Source of the DNA: Alphaproteobacteria bacterium
GTDB lineage: Bacteria; Pseudomonadota; Alphaproteobacteria; Paracaedibacterales; CAIULA01
NCBI GenBank assembly: GCA_019749935.1
Contig: JAIEPD010000009.1
Coordinates: 1 to 34,238, forward strand
Direction: 5' to 3'
Length of the DNA: 34,238 bases
Made by a program: the position numbers and the translations under genes. Shown here piece by piece: positions 8,816-16,654 of this stretch (position 1 is the first letter of the stretch; every line of letters begins with the position of its first letter). Below the pieces are notes generated by a model, which saw nothing but the letters and a program-made list of their open reading frames with translations, was not told the origin of the DNA and did no database searches.

Positions 8816-9270
8816 CAGAGTTTGCCATATATTATGTAGATGTGATTTAACCGGATTTATAAAGGACGTAGCGAGCTATTATATTCCGGTATCACAACGG
8901 AGCTAACGCCCCTCACAATGACGGCTGTGGGCATATATCACGATAAACCTCACTCAAAATCGAGACTGACCGCCCGATGGACCCTTGGGTCAAGCCCAAG
9001 GGTGAATTAGGTTTTTAGTAAAGAAAAATAGAGAACAACTCCACAAGAATTAGTTTCCCTGTGGCTTAAAACCACAGGGTCCATGGAAATACAATTAAGA
9101 TGTTAATTCATAGGAAAATCCATATAAAATGACAGCATTCTCGTCATCAAGGGCGCCATAAGGTACTGTGACGATCCTGTGTATTTCTGAATAACCACCT
9201 CTTTCGTCGGCCCTCCATAACTTCATCAATTGAAACAAGATTGTAATGAATAAGTCAAATCGAGCTTACA
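8816..9270. other. Gene-free stretch with palindromes and degenerate repeats
   Basis: No coding region is supported here. It contains a 9-bp palindrome ACCCTTGGG/CCCAAGGGT (8981-8989 with 8995-9003), an 8-bp palindrome CCCTGTGG/CCACAGGG (9057-9064 with 9072-9079), and near 9177-9210 a degenerate copy of the intergenic repeat whose better copies are at about 10490 and 12564 (ATTTCTG-AT-ACCAC...TTCGTCG). This is a graveyard of small dispersed palindromes rather than a gene. Confidence 0.6.
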
Positions 9271-9271
9271 A

Positions 9272-9303
9272 AAAAAGCCCCGCTTCAAGAAGAGGGGCTT
9301 TTT
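9272..9303 (-). terminator. Intrinsic terminator of the secreted-protein gene at 9323
   Basis: A 10-bp stem AAAAAGCCCC/GGGGCTTTTT (9272-9281 with 9294-9303, 12-base loop) lies 20 bases beyond the stop codon. On the minus strand the T-rich side follows the stem, as in rho-independent terminators; the symmetry could make it bidirectional. Confidence 0.88.
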
Positions 9304-9322
9304 GAAGTTTTAAAAACTTACT

Positions 9323-10117
9323 TTACTTTTTTGTTCCAAAAAAGTAGGTGAATTGACTTAATGGAAGAAGGCCTCCTCCAAAATCAACAGTACCAGTATT
9401 CAAGTTAATTTGGCTATCTGTTGCACCCGTTTCTGCCTTAAAAGCATCAAGCTGATCTTCTGTAATTCCTAATCTGGCTAAATCATCTGCTCTGGAACTA
9501 GCACTTCTGCTACTGCCCCCCAGATAAGAGCCTGCATACGGCAGGGAAACAGTAACACCAACGGTTCCAATGATCCCAGACTCTTCTAATCTTGCAGCTG
9601 TTTGCTGCCTTGAAACTTCGCGCATCTCTTCAATAAAATCTAAGCCGCCACCGGGTATTCGCGCTCTTGTTTTTGCTGCAATCTCCCGGCCTACTTTATC
9701 AATTTCACTGGCAGACAGTCCCAAAAAACCTTGCTTTGTATCAAACATAAAGTCATCAAAATGGAGCATTCCTCCCGGTAATCCAGATATACCTGAAATG
9801 AATAAGTCTAGGTTATTTTCTGCATAAGCTTCGATTAAAAAGGAAAAAAGCCCTTTAACCCCATAGAATAGTTCTTTCGTAGGGAGTGATGTAAAATCAT
9901 CAGGATTTATGCGAACGAAAGATGGCACAAGGTTTGAGTTAAAATTTAAGATTTTTGCTGTTCCAGTATCATTATCTATAAGACCAAGAGCATTCGCAGC
10001 AGCTTTACGTTTGATATCTTTAGGTAAGTCACTAAGATCCCCAACAGATGCCATACTAGCATTAGCTAAAATAGCCAACACCAAAGCAGCTAATATATTT
10101 TTTGAACCCTGTTTCAT
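9323..10117 (-). CDS. Secreted protein of unknown family (cluster member 1)
   Basis: No known family recognised. The ATG at 10117 is chosen because GGAGGGG lies four bases upstream; the alternative GTG at 10129 overlaps that site. The 264-residue product starts with a clear signal peptide (KQGSKNILAALVLAILANASMA, cleavage likely before SVGDL). The mature protein is acidic to neutral with helical stretches, a Gly/Ser-rich segment (SYLGGSSRSASSR) near residue 210 and a C-terminal FTYFFGTKK. It has its own terminator and appears monocistronic. The N-terminal part may be distantly related to the two secreted proteins upstream (similar cleavage site, ALGL/NLGL region), but it lacks their C-terminal coiled-coil-like domain; that relation is weak. 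Confidence 0.75.
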   Translation of the reverse strand: MKQGSKNILAALVLAILANASMASVGDLSDLPKDIKRKAAANALGLIDNDTGTAKILNFNSNLVPSFVRINPDDFTSLPTKELFYGVKGLFSFLIEAYAENNLDLFISGISGLPGGMLHFDDFMFDTKQGFLGLSASEIDKVGREIAAKTRARIPGGGLDFIEEMREVSRQQTAARLEESGIIGTVGVTVSLPYAGSYLGGSSRSASSRADDLARLGITEDQLDAFKAETGATDSQINLNTGTVDFGGGLLPLSQFTYFFGTKK

Positions 10118-10487
10118 TGTCCCCTCCACAAAATCTAAAATATCGCAATATTCTAAATTTGATTAAATATTCTTTAGTTTACAATAGAGCTCTGCACATC
10201 ACAAGGTATGAAAAGTACATAATCATTTTAGGTCAGTTTTGCTAGATTATTCTTTCCAATCCGATTTTCAATCCCAGCTAAAGGCTACAAAATCTAAGGC
10301 CGTAAATAGAGTTTTCATTGAATATAGTCTGAGGTCTTTTATTTGATAGAGAAGATGAAATTTCTAACTAAAGCAGAAAAGAGTAAATATAGAATAGAAT
10401 TAGAGGTTTTAGATAACTAGCGATTGATATGTTTACAAATTTTATATAAATAAAGATTTTTGAATTGATATAAATATTTTGCTCCAT

Positions 10488-10580
10488 GCACTTCAAAATA
10501 CCTGAATGACCACGCAACTTCGTCGCTCGCCATAACAAAATAGATTACGTGATCGCGGGGGGAGCCTGGCAATCCAGAAA
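10488..10580 (+). repeat. Degenerate dispersed intergenic repeat
   Basis: The stretch contains ATACCTGAATGACCACGCAA, then CTTCGTCGCTCGCCAT, and ends with a segment containing GGCAATCCAG. Close relatives are the reverse strand of about 12564-12605 and a weaker one at 9177-9210. These look like members of one repeat family that sits in gaps between genes. Confidence 0.5.
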
Positions 10581-10612
10581 ACAAGTATCTTCATTTTCAT
10601 TGGCTATATACA

Positions 10613-10646
10613 AAAAACCCCTCTTTTTTTCAGAAGAGGGGTTTTT
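10613..10646 (-). terminator. Intrinsic terminator of the secreted-protein gene at 10683
   Basis: A 13-bp perfect stem AAAAACCCCTCTT/AAGAGGGGTTTTT (10613-10625 with 10634-10646, 8-base loop) lies 37 bases past the stop codon, with the T-rich side downstream on the minus strand. Confidence 0.9.
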
Positions 10647-10682
10647 CATTCATATAATTTTTACATTATATTTAGTAGAAAG

Positions 10683-11930
10683 TTACAGTCCAAATGTTTT
10701 CACTGCATCAGCAATACTAAAACCAGTACCTACATCAGTATCGAATGTACCTTTATCAAAATCAAAATTTCTTGGATTTTCATGTGCTAGCGCAGCTGTA
10801 ATGCCATTCGCAATTCTTGAATGATCTGATGTTGGGGTTGAGGGGCGAGAAGGAATGTGACCGCCGCCGCCTATAGCCCCGCTGCTGCCAGCCTTAGCAT
10901 CAGCTAATTCTTGCTTCAATTGAGCTATCTGAGTGATGAAACCTCTTGCTTGTTTTGAAGCAGCCACTAAAAGAGCCACGATTTGCTTTGCTTCAGCTTT
11001 GCCTGCGTGAGCAGTTGTTGCATCATCAAAATTAAGTCCTTTTGCTTCTGGTAATGCTTTAAGAGCAGCGAATTGACCACCTTCAAATGCTTCATTCAAC
11101 GCTTGGTAGAAATCGATAGCAACTTGTTGATCAGGAGTAATTTTTACTAAACCAGCTACTGCATCATTTTTTACTTTACGAACTTCTGGAGTTGTCCAGT
11201 CAGCCTTTGCTTCAAATGCAAGAACTTCAGCAACAGTTTTGTCACCAGCTTTTGTTGTAACTTTCATAGCTTTAAGCTCAGCTAATGCTTCCTTAGCAGC
11301 ATCTAGATCTTTTGCATCCTTTGATGTTGCATAAGCTTTTTTAGCTCCAGCATAGGCATCAATTGCGTCTTGGATTGTGTGGTATTTAGTACCACCCTTT
11401 GCAGCCATGCCTGCAACCTTAGCTTTATCCAACTTTAATGCACTTTCGTCAAAACCTTTGAATGGATCATCAACAACAGCGGCTTTCAAAGTTGCTCTTG
11501 CTTTAGTGTTTACTGCCTGGTCCCACTTACCAGCTACTTCTGTTAAATCAAGATTAAAGGTAGCAGTTAAAGGAGATGTTAATTTACCTAATTGTGTTTT
11601 CAATTCAGCCGCACCACCACCTGCTGATGCATAAAGATCAGCGTAAATCGCTTTTAAAGCATCCATCAAATGCTCTACTTGACCACCGCTTCCTGTAAAG
11701 CGTTTACCGTTTGGCATAGCTTCTAATGAATCAACAAGGTCTGGATGAATTGTAACATTATAATTTATGTCGTCAGTGGTTGCTACTTTCACAGCAGCCA
11801 ATGCTGTGCCAATCTTAGCTTTATCAGCAATTGTAGCAGCATCGTTAACATCGATAGGCGCTGCCATGCTTGCTGCAGAAATCGCTGTTGACAGCAATGC
11901 AGCTGCCGTAACTTTCGTAAATAACTTCAT
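10683..11930 (-). CDS. Secreted Ala-rich protein, paralogue of the 12729 product
   Basis: Unrecognised family. The ATG at 11930 is supported by GGAGG six bases upstream; an in-frame ATG at 11984 has no such site. The 415-residue product has a signal peptide (KLFTKVTAAALLSTAISAASMA, cleavage before APIDV). The mature protein is rich in Ala, Lys and Asp and mostly helical in appearance. The region TPDQQVAIDFYQALNEAF...FAALKALPEAKGLNF...QARGFITQIAQLKQELADAK aligns along its length with the product of 12729-13943, ending in a likely short coiled coil, then a Gly/Pro/Ser linker and a distinct C-terminal tail (GFSIADAVKTFGL). It has its own strong terminator. The sequence suggests an exported periplasmic or surface protein, but function is unknown. 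Confidence 0.8.
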   Translation of the reverse strand: MKLFTKVTAAALLSTAISAASMAAPIDVNDAATIADKAKIGTALAAVKVATTDDINYNVTIHPDLVDSLEAMPNGKRFTGSGGQVEHLMDALKAIYADLYASAGGGAAELKTQLGKLTSPLTATFNLDLTEVAGKWDQAVNTKARATLKAAVVDDPFKGFDESALKLDKAKVAGMAAKGGTKYHTIQDAIDAYAGAKKAYATSKDAKDLDAAKEALAELKAMKVTTKAGDKTVAEVLAFEAKADWTTPEVRKVKNDAVAGLVKITPDQQVAIDFYQALNEAFEGGQFAALKALPEAKGLNFDDATTAHAGKAEAKQIVALLVAASKQARGFITQIAQLKQELADAKAGSSGAIGGGGHIPSRPSTPTSDHSRIANGITAALAHENPRNFDFDKGTFDTDVGTGFSIADAVKTFGL

Positions 11931-12124
11931 TATTTCCTCCAAAATTTTAATCACATTGTTAATGACGATCACATTGATCATCATCTTTACAATTTTAATA
12001 TTAGTATCTCATAGTTAACAAAACGTTAAAAAACACTCTTCATCCCGAATATTTTTTTCCGATAGTTTTCTATAGCAGAAACTATGGTTAGCTACAAGAA
12101 ATAATTCACCCTTTGAAAGGCATC

Positions 12125-12198
12125 TGGAGGCCAGGACCGGAATCGAACCGACGTACAAGGATTTGCAATCCTCTGCATAACCACTCTGCCACCCGGCC
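12125..12198 (-). tRNA. tRNA-Cys (anticodon GCA)
   Basis: The reverse complement folds fully: acceptor GGCCGGG/CCTGGCC with one G-U pair, anticodon stem GAGGA/TCCTT around loop TTGCAAA (anticodon GCA), T-arm with GGTTCGATTCC, discriminator U73 typical of tRNA-Cys, and encoded CCA. It lies between the two paralogous secreted-protein genes on the same strand. Confidence 0.95.
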
Positions 12199-12269
12199 TT
12201 AATACTTTCCAAAAAACAAATCAAGTTTTGTAACAAACCGATACTCACCATATAAGCACATAATACCAT

Positions 12270-12630
12270 TTGGTCAAGAGCATCCGTTAAAATTTTTTGA
12301 AATTATGCGCAATATTGTTGTAAATTGTGCCTTATTTGCCCCTGTTTTTTATTCTTGGAAGATGATTATTGTCATTCAGGGATTTAGATGAGCAAACATC
12401 TTTAGACGTTTTGTGAATCTTAAGACCCGGAATCTTAGGCCAATTTGTTAATCAACTCATAAAGATCCCGGATGCCAAGCCTCATAAACGCACCTAAAGT
12501 GCGATTCGACTAATCTCCGGGATGACATTGCAAAATTAAACAGTCTGTCGAATGATAACAACCTATGTTGAACAACGAAGTTGTGTGGCCATCCAGAAAT
12601 ACTCTGGATCACCGCGATAAAGAGCTTACC
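12270..12630. other. Gene-free stretch with nested palindromes
   Basis: No coding region is supported. ATCCCGGA (12465-12472) pairs with TCCGGGAT (12516-12523) and encloses a second hairpin CGCAC/GTGCG (12489-12493 with 12499-12503). On the minus strand, about 12564-12605 holds a good copy of the intergenic repeat found at 10488 (CCAGAGTATTTCTGGATGG, then CCACACAACTTCGTTG). CCGGGATGAC-type palindromes of this kind are common dispersed elements in alphaproteobacterial genomes. Confidence 0.55.
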
Positions 12631-12637
12631 TTTAAAA

Positions 12638-12663
12638 AAAAGCAGCCCTTAAGGACTGCTTTT
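12638..12663 (-). terminator. Intrinsic terminator of the secreted-protein gene at 12729
   Basis: Stem AAAAGCAG/CTGCTTTT (12638-12645 with 12656-12663) has further C-G pairs inside, with a long A-run on the plus-strand left side that becomes a T-run after the stem on the minus strand. It lies about 66 bases past the stop codon. Confidence 0.85.
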
Positions 12664-12728
12664 ATCATCTGACGATTTTATTTTTCAGAACTACACAACA
12701 CTACGGATGCGCAGATCTGCAAGCTATT

Positions 12729-13943
12729 TTAGTCGTCCACATCGTCAAATATACCCATCTTTTCTGCATCATCTTTGCTGTCGCTGGAATCGCCGCCAGT
12801 AGGCTTTCTTGAACCAGATTCACTATCTACTTTTTTCCTAACAGCCTCTGCAATAGCTAAAGCTGCTGCATCTTGTGCATCAATAATTTGTTGCCTTATA
12901 ATACTGATTTCTGTTATTAACGCCCTTTGCTGTTTTGCAGAGGCTATAAGAGCCTTTAATAATTGATTTGATTGAGACGCAGTTCTCAATGAATCAACAT
13001 CTGAGAAATCGAGCGCAGAAGCCTCTGGCAGTGTCTTAAGAGCCGCCAATCTTCCTGCATCGATTTCCGTCAAAAAGGCCTCAAAAAAATCAACAGCCAC
13101 CTGACCCTCAGGCGTTAAACCTCCTCCTTTGGAAGCCTTAGCTTTTGCCTTATCTCTCTTTGCACGCATTTCAGCCGTAGTATAAGTCGCTTTCTCTTTA
13201 TCAGCTAAATACTCGAGAGTACGATCGCCTCTCGGGCCAAACCTTAAAGCATCAGCTTGAGTCAAGGCAAGTCTTGCCGCTACATAAGCTCTGGTCTCAT
13301 CCGTAGCTCTTAATGCTAATGCCTGAGCATAGGCATCATAAGCCGCTTGCGCGTTATCATATTTATCTTTCCCCACAGTAGCAGGCCTTTTAGCGCCAAC
13401 TGTGCCATTTAACTCATTCAATAATTCAGCGGTTTTTCTACTCTCAAGCAAATCCCATTTAACTTTGTTTGCTAAGGTTCCCTGCACTGCTGCATTATCA
13501 GAAGCTAGAGTTTCCTTGACACCGTAGTTTGCAAAACTAAGGGTTATTTTTCTGTCAGACTCAGCAGCAGTGCCTAACCACAAACGTGCAGCTGCCTTAG
13601 GATCTGACCTACCACTACCATGAGCAGCAGCAGCCTCCAAAGCAGTATAAATGTCTTTTACTAATGCAACAGCATTTTGAGCTAAGGGTAATTTTGAACC
13701 CTTATTGTCAATCTTTTCAATGTTTGAAAATTGGACAGCTTCAACTTTTAGAAGCTTATTATAGACCGTCGTACTTAACGTAAGCTCATAACTATCATCT
13801 ACAGTATGAACCAGACCCAGGTTTCGTGCCACATCTGCGAACTTTCCCTTCTTACCACCAAGATCATCATAATCATCTGCCATTACATTTGTTCCGGTGA
13901 CAGCAAACAGCATCACCACTAAAAAATACCGAATAAAATTCAT
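12729..13943 (-). CDS. Secreted Ala-rich protein, paralogue of the 10683 product
   Basis: Unrecognised family. The ATG at 13943 has GGAGGAAG just upstream; an upstream in-frame start at 13988 is less likely. The 404-residue product has a signal peptide (NFIRYFLVVMLFAVTGTNVMA, cleavage before DDYDD). Its middle and C-terminal parts match the 10683 product: YTTAEMRAKRD versus WTTPEVRKVKN, then TPEGQVAVDFFEAFLTEID...LAALKTLPEASALDF and KQQRALITEISIIRQQIIDAQ. Unlike its paralogue it ends in an acidic low-complexity tail (SDSKDDAEK...FDDVDD). Composition is Ala/Lys/Asp-rich and helical. It is divergent from the rhodanese gene, with a 227-base gap, and has its own terminator. Probably a periplasmic or exposed protein; function unknown. 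Confidence 0.8.
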   Translation of the reverse strand: MNFIRYFLVVMLFAVTGTNVMADDYDDLGGKKGKFADVARNLGLVHTVDDSYELTLSTTVYNKLLKVEAVQFSNIEKIDNKGSKLPLAQNAVALVKDIYTALEAAAAHGSGRSDPKAAARLWLGTAAESDRKITLSFANYGVKETLASDNAAVQGTLANKVKWDLLESRKTAELLNELNGTVGAKRPATVGKDKYDNAQAAYDAYAQALALRATDETRAYVAARLALTQADALRFGPRGDRTLEYLADKEKATYTTAEMRAKRDKAKAKASKGGGLTPEGQVAVDFFEAFLTEIDAGRLAALKTLPEASALDFSDVDSLRTASQSNQLLKALIASAKQQRALITEISIIRQQIIDAQDAAALAIAEAVRKKVDSESGSRKPTGGDSSDSKDDAEKMGIFDDVDD

Positions 13944-14005
13944 TTCTTCCTCCGAAAAATTCTTTTTACTTTGTAAAAATACACACAAAGATTAGATGCT
14001 TATAG

Positions 14006-14022
14006 ACTACTTTTTTAGTAGT
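14006..14022. promoter_or_regulatory. Small palindrome in the divergent upstream region
   Basis: ACTACT and AGTAGT form a 6-bp hairpin with a T5 loop, about 65 bases upstream of the secreted-protein ATG at 13943, in the gap shared with the divergent rhodanese gene. It could be an operator or chance; no clear promoter was assigned. Confidence 0.2.
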
Positions 14023-14170
14023 TTCCACCTTTTTTCTAATATGAAGCATATTTAGTTAATAAACACTTAATCAGATTAACCTTATTTGATTCTAAAAACA
14101 CCCTCTCATCATGTAAAAAATTTCAATTAGATTTTATAAAAAGAATGCGTTACTAATAAGATAAAGGTAG

Positions 14171-14518
14171 TTGTTAAATTTTATATCATTGATGGATTTG
14201 CCTCACATTGTTTCGGTACTTGATGTAAAGGGTTTATTTGACTCAAAGGCAGATTTTTGCTTAATTGACGTGCGCCAAGATTGGGAATTTGAGCTTTGCC
14301 ATATAGAAAATAGCCTTCATTTACCCCTGGATCAATTGGCTGAAAAGCTTCATGAAATTCCAACGGATAAGCCTCTATATACTTTATGTCACCATGGAAT
14401 CCGAAGCGGGCATGCCGCTATACTGTTAAAGAATGCTGGATTTAAAGACGTTTCTAATATAAAAGGGGGAATCGATGCTTGGGCAAAAGAAATAGACTCC
14501 ACCTTAAAAACTTATTAA
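14171..14518 (+). CDS. Single-domain rhodanese-like sulfurtransferase
   Basis: A compact rhodanese fold of about 110 residues. It contains FCLIDVRQDWEFELCHIENSLHLPL near residues 29-53 and the active-site loop CHHGIRSGHAA with catalytic Cys73, the CHHGxRS form seen in GlpE-like and many alphaproteobacterial single-domain proteins. Such enzymes move sulfane sulfur between carriers in the cytoplasm; the acceptor is unknown. The start is uncertain: a TTG at 14171 has AAAGG a few bases upstream, while the ATG at 14192 lacks a ribosome binding site. It precedes tolC by 15 bases, so the two are probably co-transcribed, an order seen in other alphaproteobacteria. Confidence 0.85.
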   Translation: MLNFISLMDLPHIVSVLDVKGLFDSKADFCLIDVRQDWEFELCHIENSLHLPLDQLAEKLHEIPTDKPLYTLCHHGIRSGHAAILLKNAGFKDVSNIKGGIDAWAKEIDSTLKTY

Positions 14519-14533
14519 TTTAAAGGATCATCG

Positions 14534-16063
14534 ATGCGCTATTTGTTACTTATGACTGTTGCCTCTTCGCTCTTTTTACAGACCTCCTTAGCTGAATCTC
14601 TTGCCCCCCAAAAACAAGAGTCCGCCCCTAAAGAAGAATCTGTCACCCTTGACACGGAAACAACAGAACCATCAAAGGCTTTGACGATTGAAACCACTGA
14701 AAATCACGTCAAAGTTTCCAATGAATCACATACCCTTGTTGCAGCCATGATTGGGGCTTATAAAAACAACCCTGATCTGCAACAAAAGCGCCATGCTGTT
14801 CTAGCAACGCACGAGCAATACGTGCAAGCAACAGCCGGTTGGCGCCCTAATATCACAATGGGTGGCAGCATCACAGGAAATGCCAAAAATGTGTCTGGAA
14901 ATTCAAAAGACGGAGACGCAGGTCCATTTCCTAGCGCATCAGGAAGCAGCGCAAATACCCGCGAAGGAAACTTACAATTAACGCAGAACTTATATAATGG
15001 TGGAGCGACAACAGCTGATATCAGTAAAGCCGATCAAAGTGCCAGATCTGCTTGGGCAGGATTACAGTCCGCCGAGCAAAACGTTTTATTTTCTGCAGTG
15101 AAGGCCTTTTTAGATCTATTGTCACAATATTCGCAAGTCGAACTTTATAAAGCAAACAAAGTCGCTTTGCAAAAAAGCTATGAAGCTGCTGTTGAAAAAA
15201 GAAACATCGGTGAAGAAACTCAAACCCAAGTTGCCAATGCGGAAGCTAAATTAGCCGACGCAGAAGCCCAGCTTTTAACAGCAGAAGCACAATTAGAAGG
15301 ACTGAAAGCAACCTATAGTCAAATCACAGGCCTTCAACCCGCATCACAGATGCAAAAACCAGAGCCAAGCTTAAGCCTGTTACCTGCTGACCTTAAAAGC
15401 GCGGTTCAATTAGCAAAAGATCAACATCCCGATGTTATCGCGGCACAGTTTGACCATTTAGTAGCGCAATCAGAAACGCAGCGTATTGGAGGAGCCTTAC
15501 TACCATCTGTTAACGTAACGGCCACCTCAAGCCGCAACGAATCGAGAAGCAGTACATCTTATCTATCGTCAGATCATGACTATCGTTCAAAGGATTATTA
15601 CACAGATAACAGAGTGGTACTTGAAGTTAAGGTTCCCTTGTATGAAGGCGGATCCGTTCGTTCACAAAAAAGGCAGGCGCATGAAACGGCAGTGTCAAAA
15701 CGCGTTGCTATCGAAACAGCTAGAACTCAGGTTATCCAAGCAGCCATTCAAGCGTGGCAAAATTTCCAAGCAGCTAAAAACAATATCGAAAACTATCAAA
15801 AGCAAGTTAAGGCCAGCCAGGTCAGTCTAGAGGGAACGCAACAAGAAATGATGGTTGGAACCAAGATATTGCTAGACGTTTTAAATGCTCAGGCAGCCCT
15901 TTTAGAAGCACAGCTTAAGCTGGTTCAAGCAGAGCAAGCTTATGCCTTGGAATCATTCCGTTTGATGGCCGCAGTTGGTTTATTAAATGCAAGGCACCTG
16001 AAGTTACAGGTTGATTATTTCAACCCAGAAACCCATTATCATATTACAAGTGGGAAATTCTAA
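14534..16063 (+). CDS. tolC: TolC-family outer-membrane efflux protein
   Basis: TolC proteins form trimeric outer-membrane channels for type I secretion and drug efflux. The 509-residue protein has a signal peptide (RYLLLMTVASSLFLQTSLA), an unusual Glu/Thr/Lys-rich N-terminal extension to about residue 65, then two OEP repeats with the helical pattern typical of the family: LTQNLYNGG near 155, the long Ala/Glu-rich helix NAEAKLADAEAQLLTAEAQL near 235, and the second repeat LEVKVPLYEGGSVRSQKRQA near 365-390. AAAGGA lies upstream of the ATG. Its partner transporter and adaptor are not in the window. It is followed after two bases plus a short leader by popZ. Confidence 0.93.
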   Translation: MRYLLLMTVASSLFLQTSLAESLAPQKQESAPKEESVTLDTETTEPSKALTIETTENHVKVSNESHTLVAAMIGAYKNNPDLQQKRHAVLATHEQYVQATAGWRPNITMGGSITGNAKNVSGNSKDGDAGPFPSASGSSANTREGNLQLTQNLYNGGATTADISKADQSARSAWAGLQSAEQNVLFSAVKAFLDLLSQYSQVELYKANKVALQKSYEAAVEKRNIGEETQTQVANAEAKLADAEAQLLTAEAQLEGLKATYSQITGLQPASQMQKPEPSLSLLPADLKSAVQLAKDQHPDVIAAQFDHLVAQSETQRIGGALLPSVNVTATSSRNESRSSTSYLSSDHDYRSKDYYTDNRVVLEVKVPLYEGGSVRSQKRQAHETAVSKRVAIETARTQVIQAAIQAWQNFQAAKNNIENYQKQVKASQVSLEGTQQEMMVGTKILLDVLNAQAALLEAQLKLVQAEQAYALESFRLMAAVGLLNARHLKLQVDYFNPETHYHITSGKF

Positions 16064-16089
16064 TCTTGAAATCACTTAAAGAGGATCAA

Positions 16090-16650
16090 ATGACAACAAG
16101 ACGTGATGATGAAGAAATGTCAATGGAGGACATACTTGCCTCTATCCGCCGTTATGTGGCCGATGAAACATCATCAGAACAAATAGACAGATCGCACGCT
16201 TCCGTTCATCAAGAAACTGCCTTTCGGGACAAAAAGCTTTATCCACACATGAATCACGAACCTTCCTTTGATACATCTGCCCCTGAAGTTATTCATTTAA
16301 CAGAAAGAAGAGAGCCTGTATCTGACCCCGCCCCTACTTATGCTGATACGATAGATCAGGATTCCCGTCCTGAAATCAAATTCACATCAGACCCCCTTGT
16401 GTCTGATATGGCACAAACAGTGACTTCCCAGGCTTTTTCTCGTCTAGCAGAAGCGGCGCGCCCGCAAGCTACGCCTTCTTTTAAACCAGCGCCTTCTTCA
16501 GCAGGTGGCAATTTAACGCTCGATCATTTAATTTCAGAACTTGCTCGTCCTATGATCAGACAGTGGTTAGATAATAACCTTCCAGGCCTTGTGGAATCGC
16601 TCGTTAATAAAGAAATTGAACGTATCACGCGTTTAAACAACAGCCGTTAA
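16090..16650 (+). CDS. popZ: PopZ / DUF2497 polar organising protein
   Basis: The protein has both conserved ends of the PopZ family: an N-terminal SMEDILASIRRYVADE helix, a variable acidic and proline-containing linker, and a C-terminal oligomerisation region TLDHLISELARPMIRQWLDNNLPGLVESLVNKEIERI. In Caulobacter, PopZ builds the polar matrix that anchors ParB-parS and recruits cell-cycle regulators. I choose the ATG at 16090 (186 residues) because AGAGGA lies just upstream; a TTG at 16066 gives eight more residues. The tolC-DUF2497 order is common in alphaproteobacteria, where valS often follows; here an rluC-like gene follows instead. The ChpT-like gene in the same window is another piece of that cell-cycle network. 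Confidence 0.85.
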   Translation: MTTRRDDEEMSMEDILASIRRYVADETSSEQIDRSHASVHQETAFRDKKLYPHMNHEPSFDTSAPEVIHLTERREPVSDPAPTYADTIDQDSRPEIKFTSDPLVSDMAQTVTSQAFSRLAEAARPQATPSFKPAPSSAGGNLTLDHLISELARPMIRQWLDNNLPGLVESLVNKEIERITRLNNSR

Positions 16651-16654
16651 ATTT

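Noticed and set aside
12015-12269. An 84-codon minus-strand frame
   Set aside because: It runs straight through the tRNA-Cys gene and has no domain.
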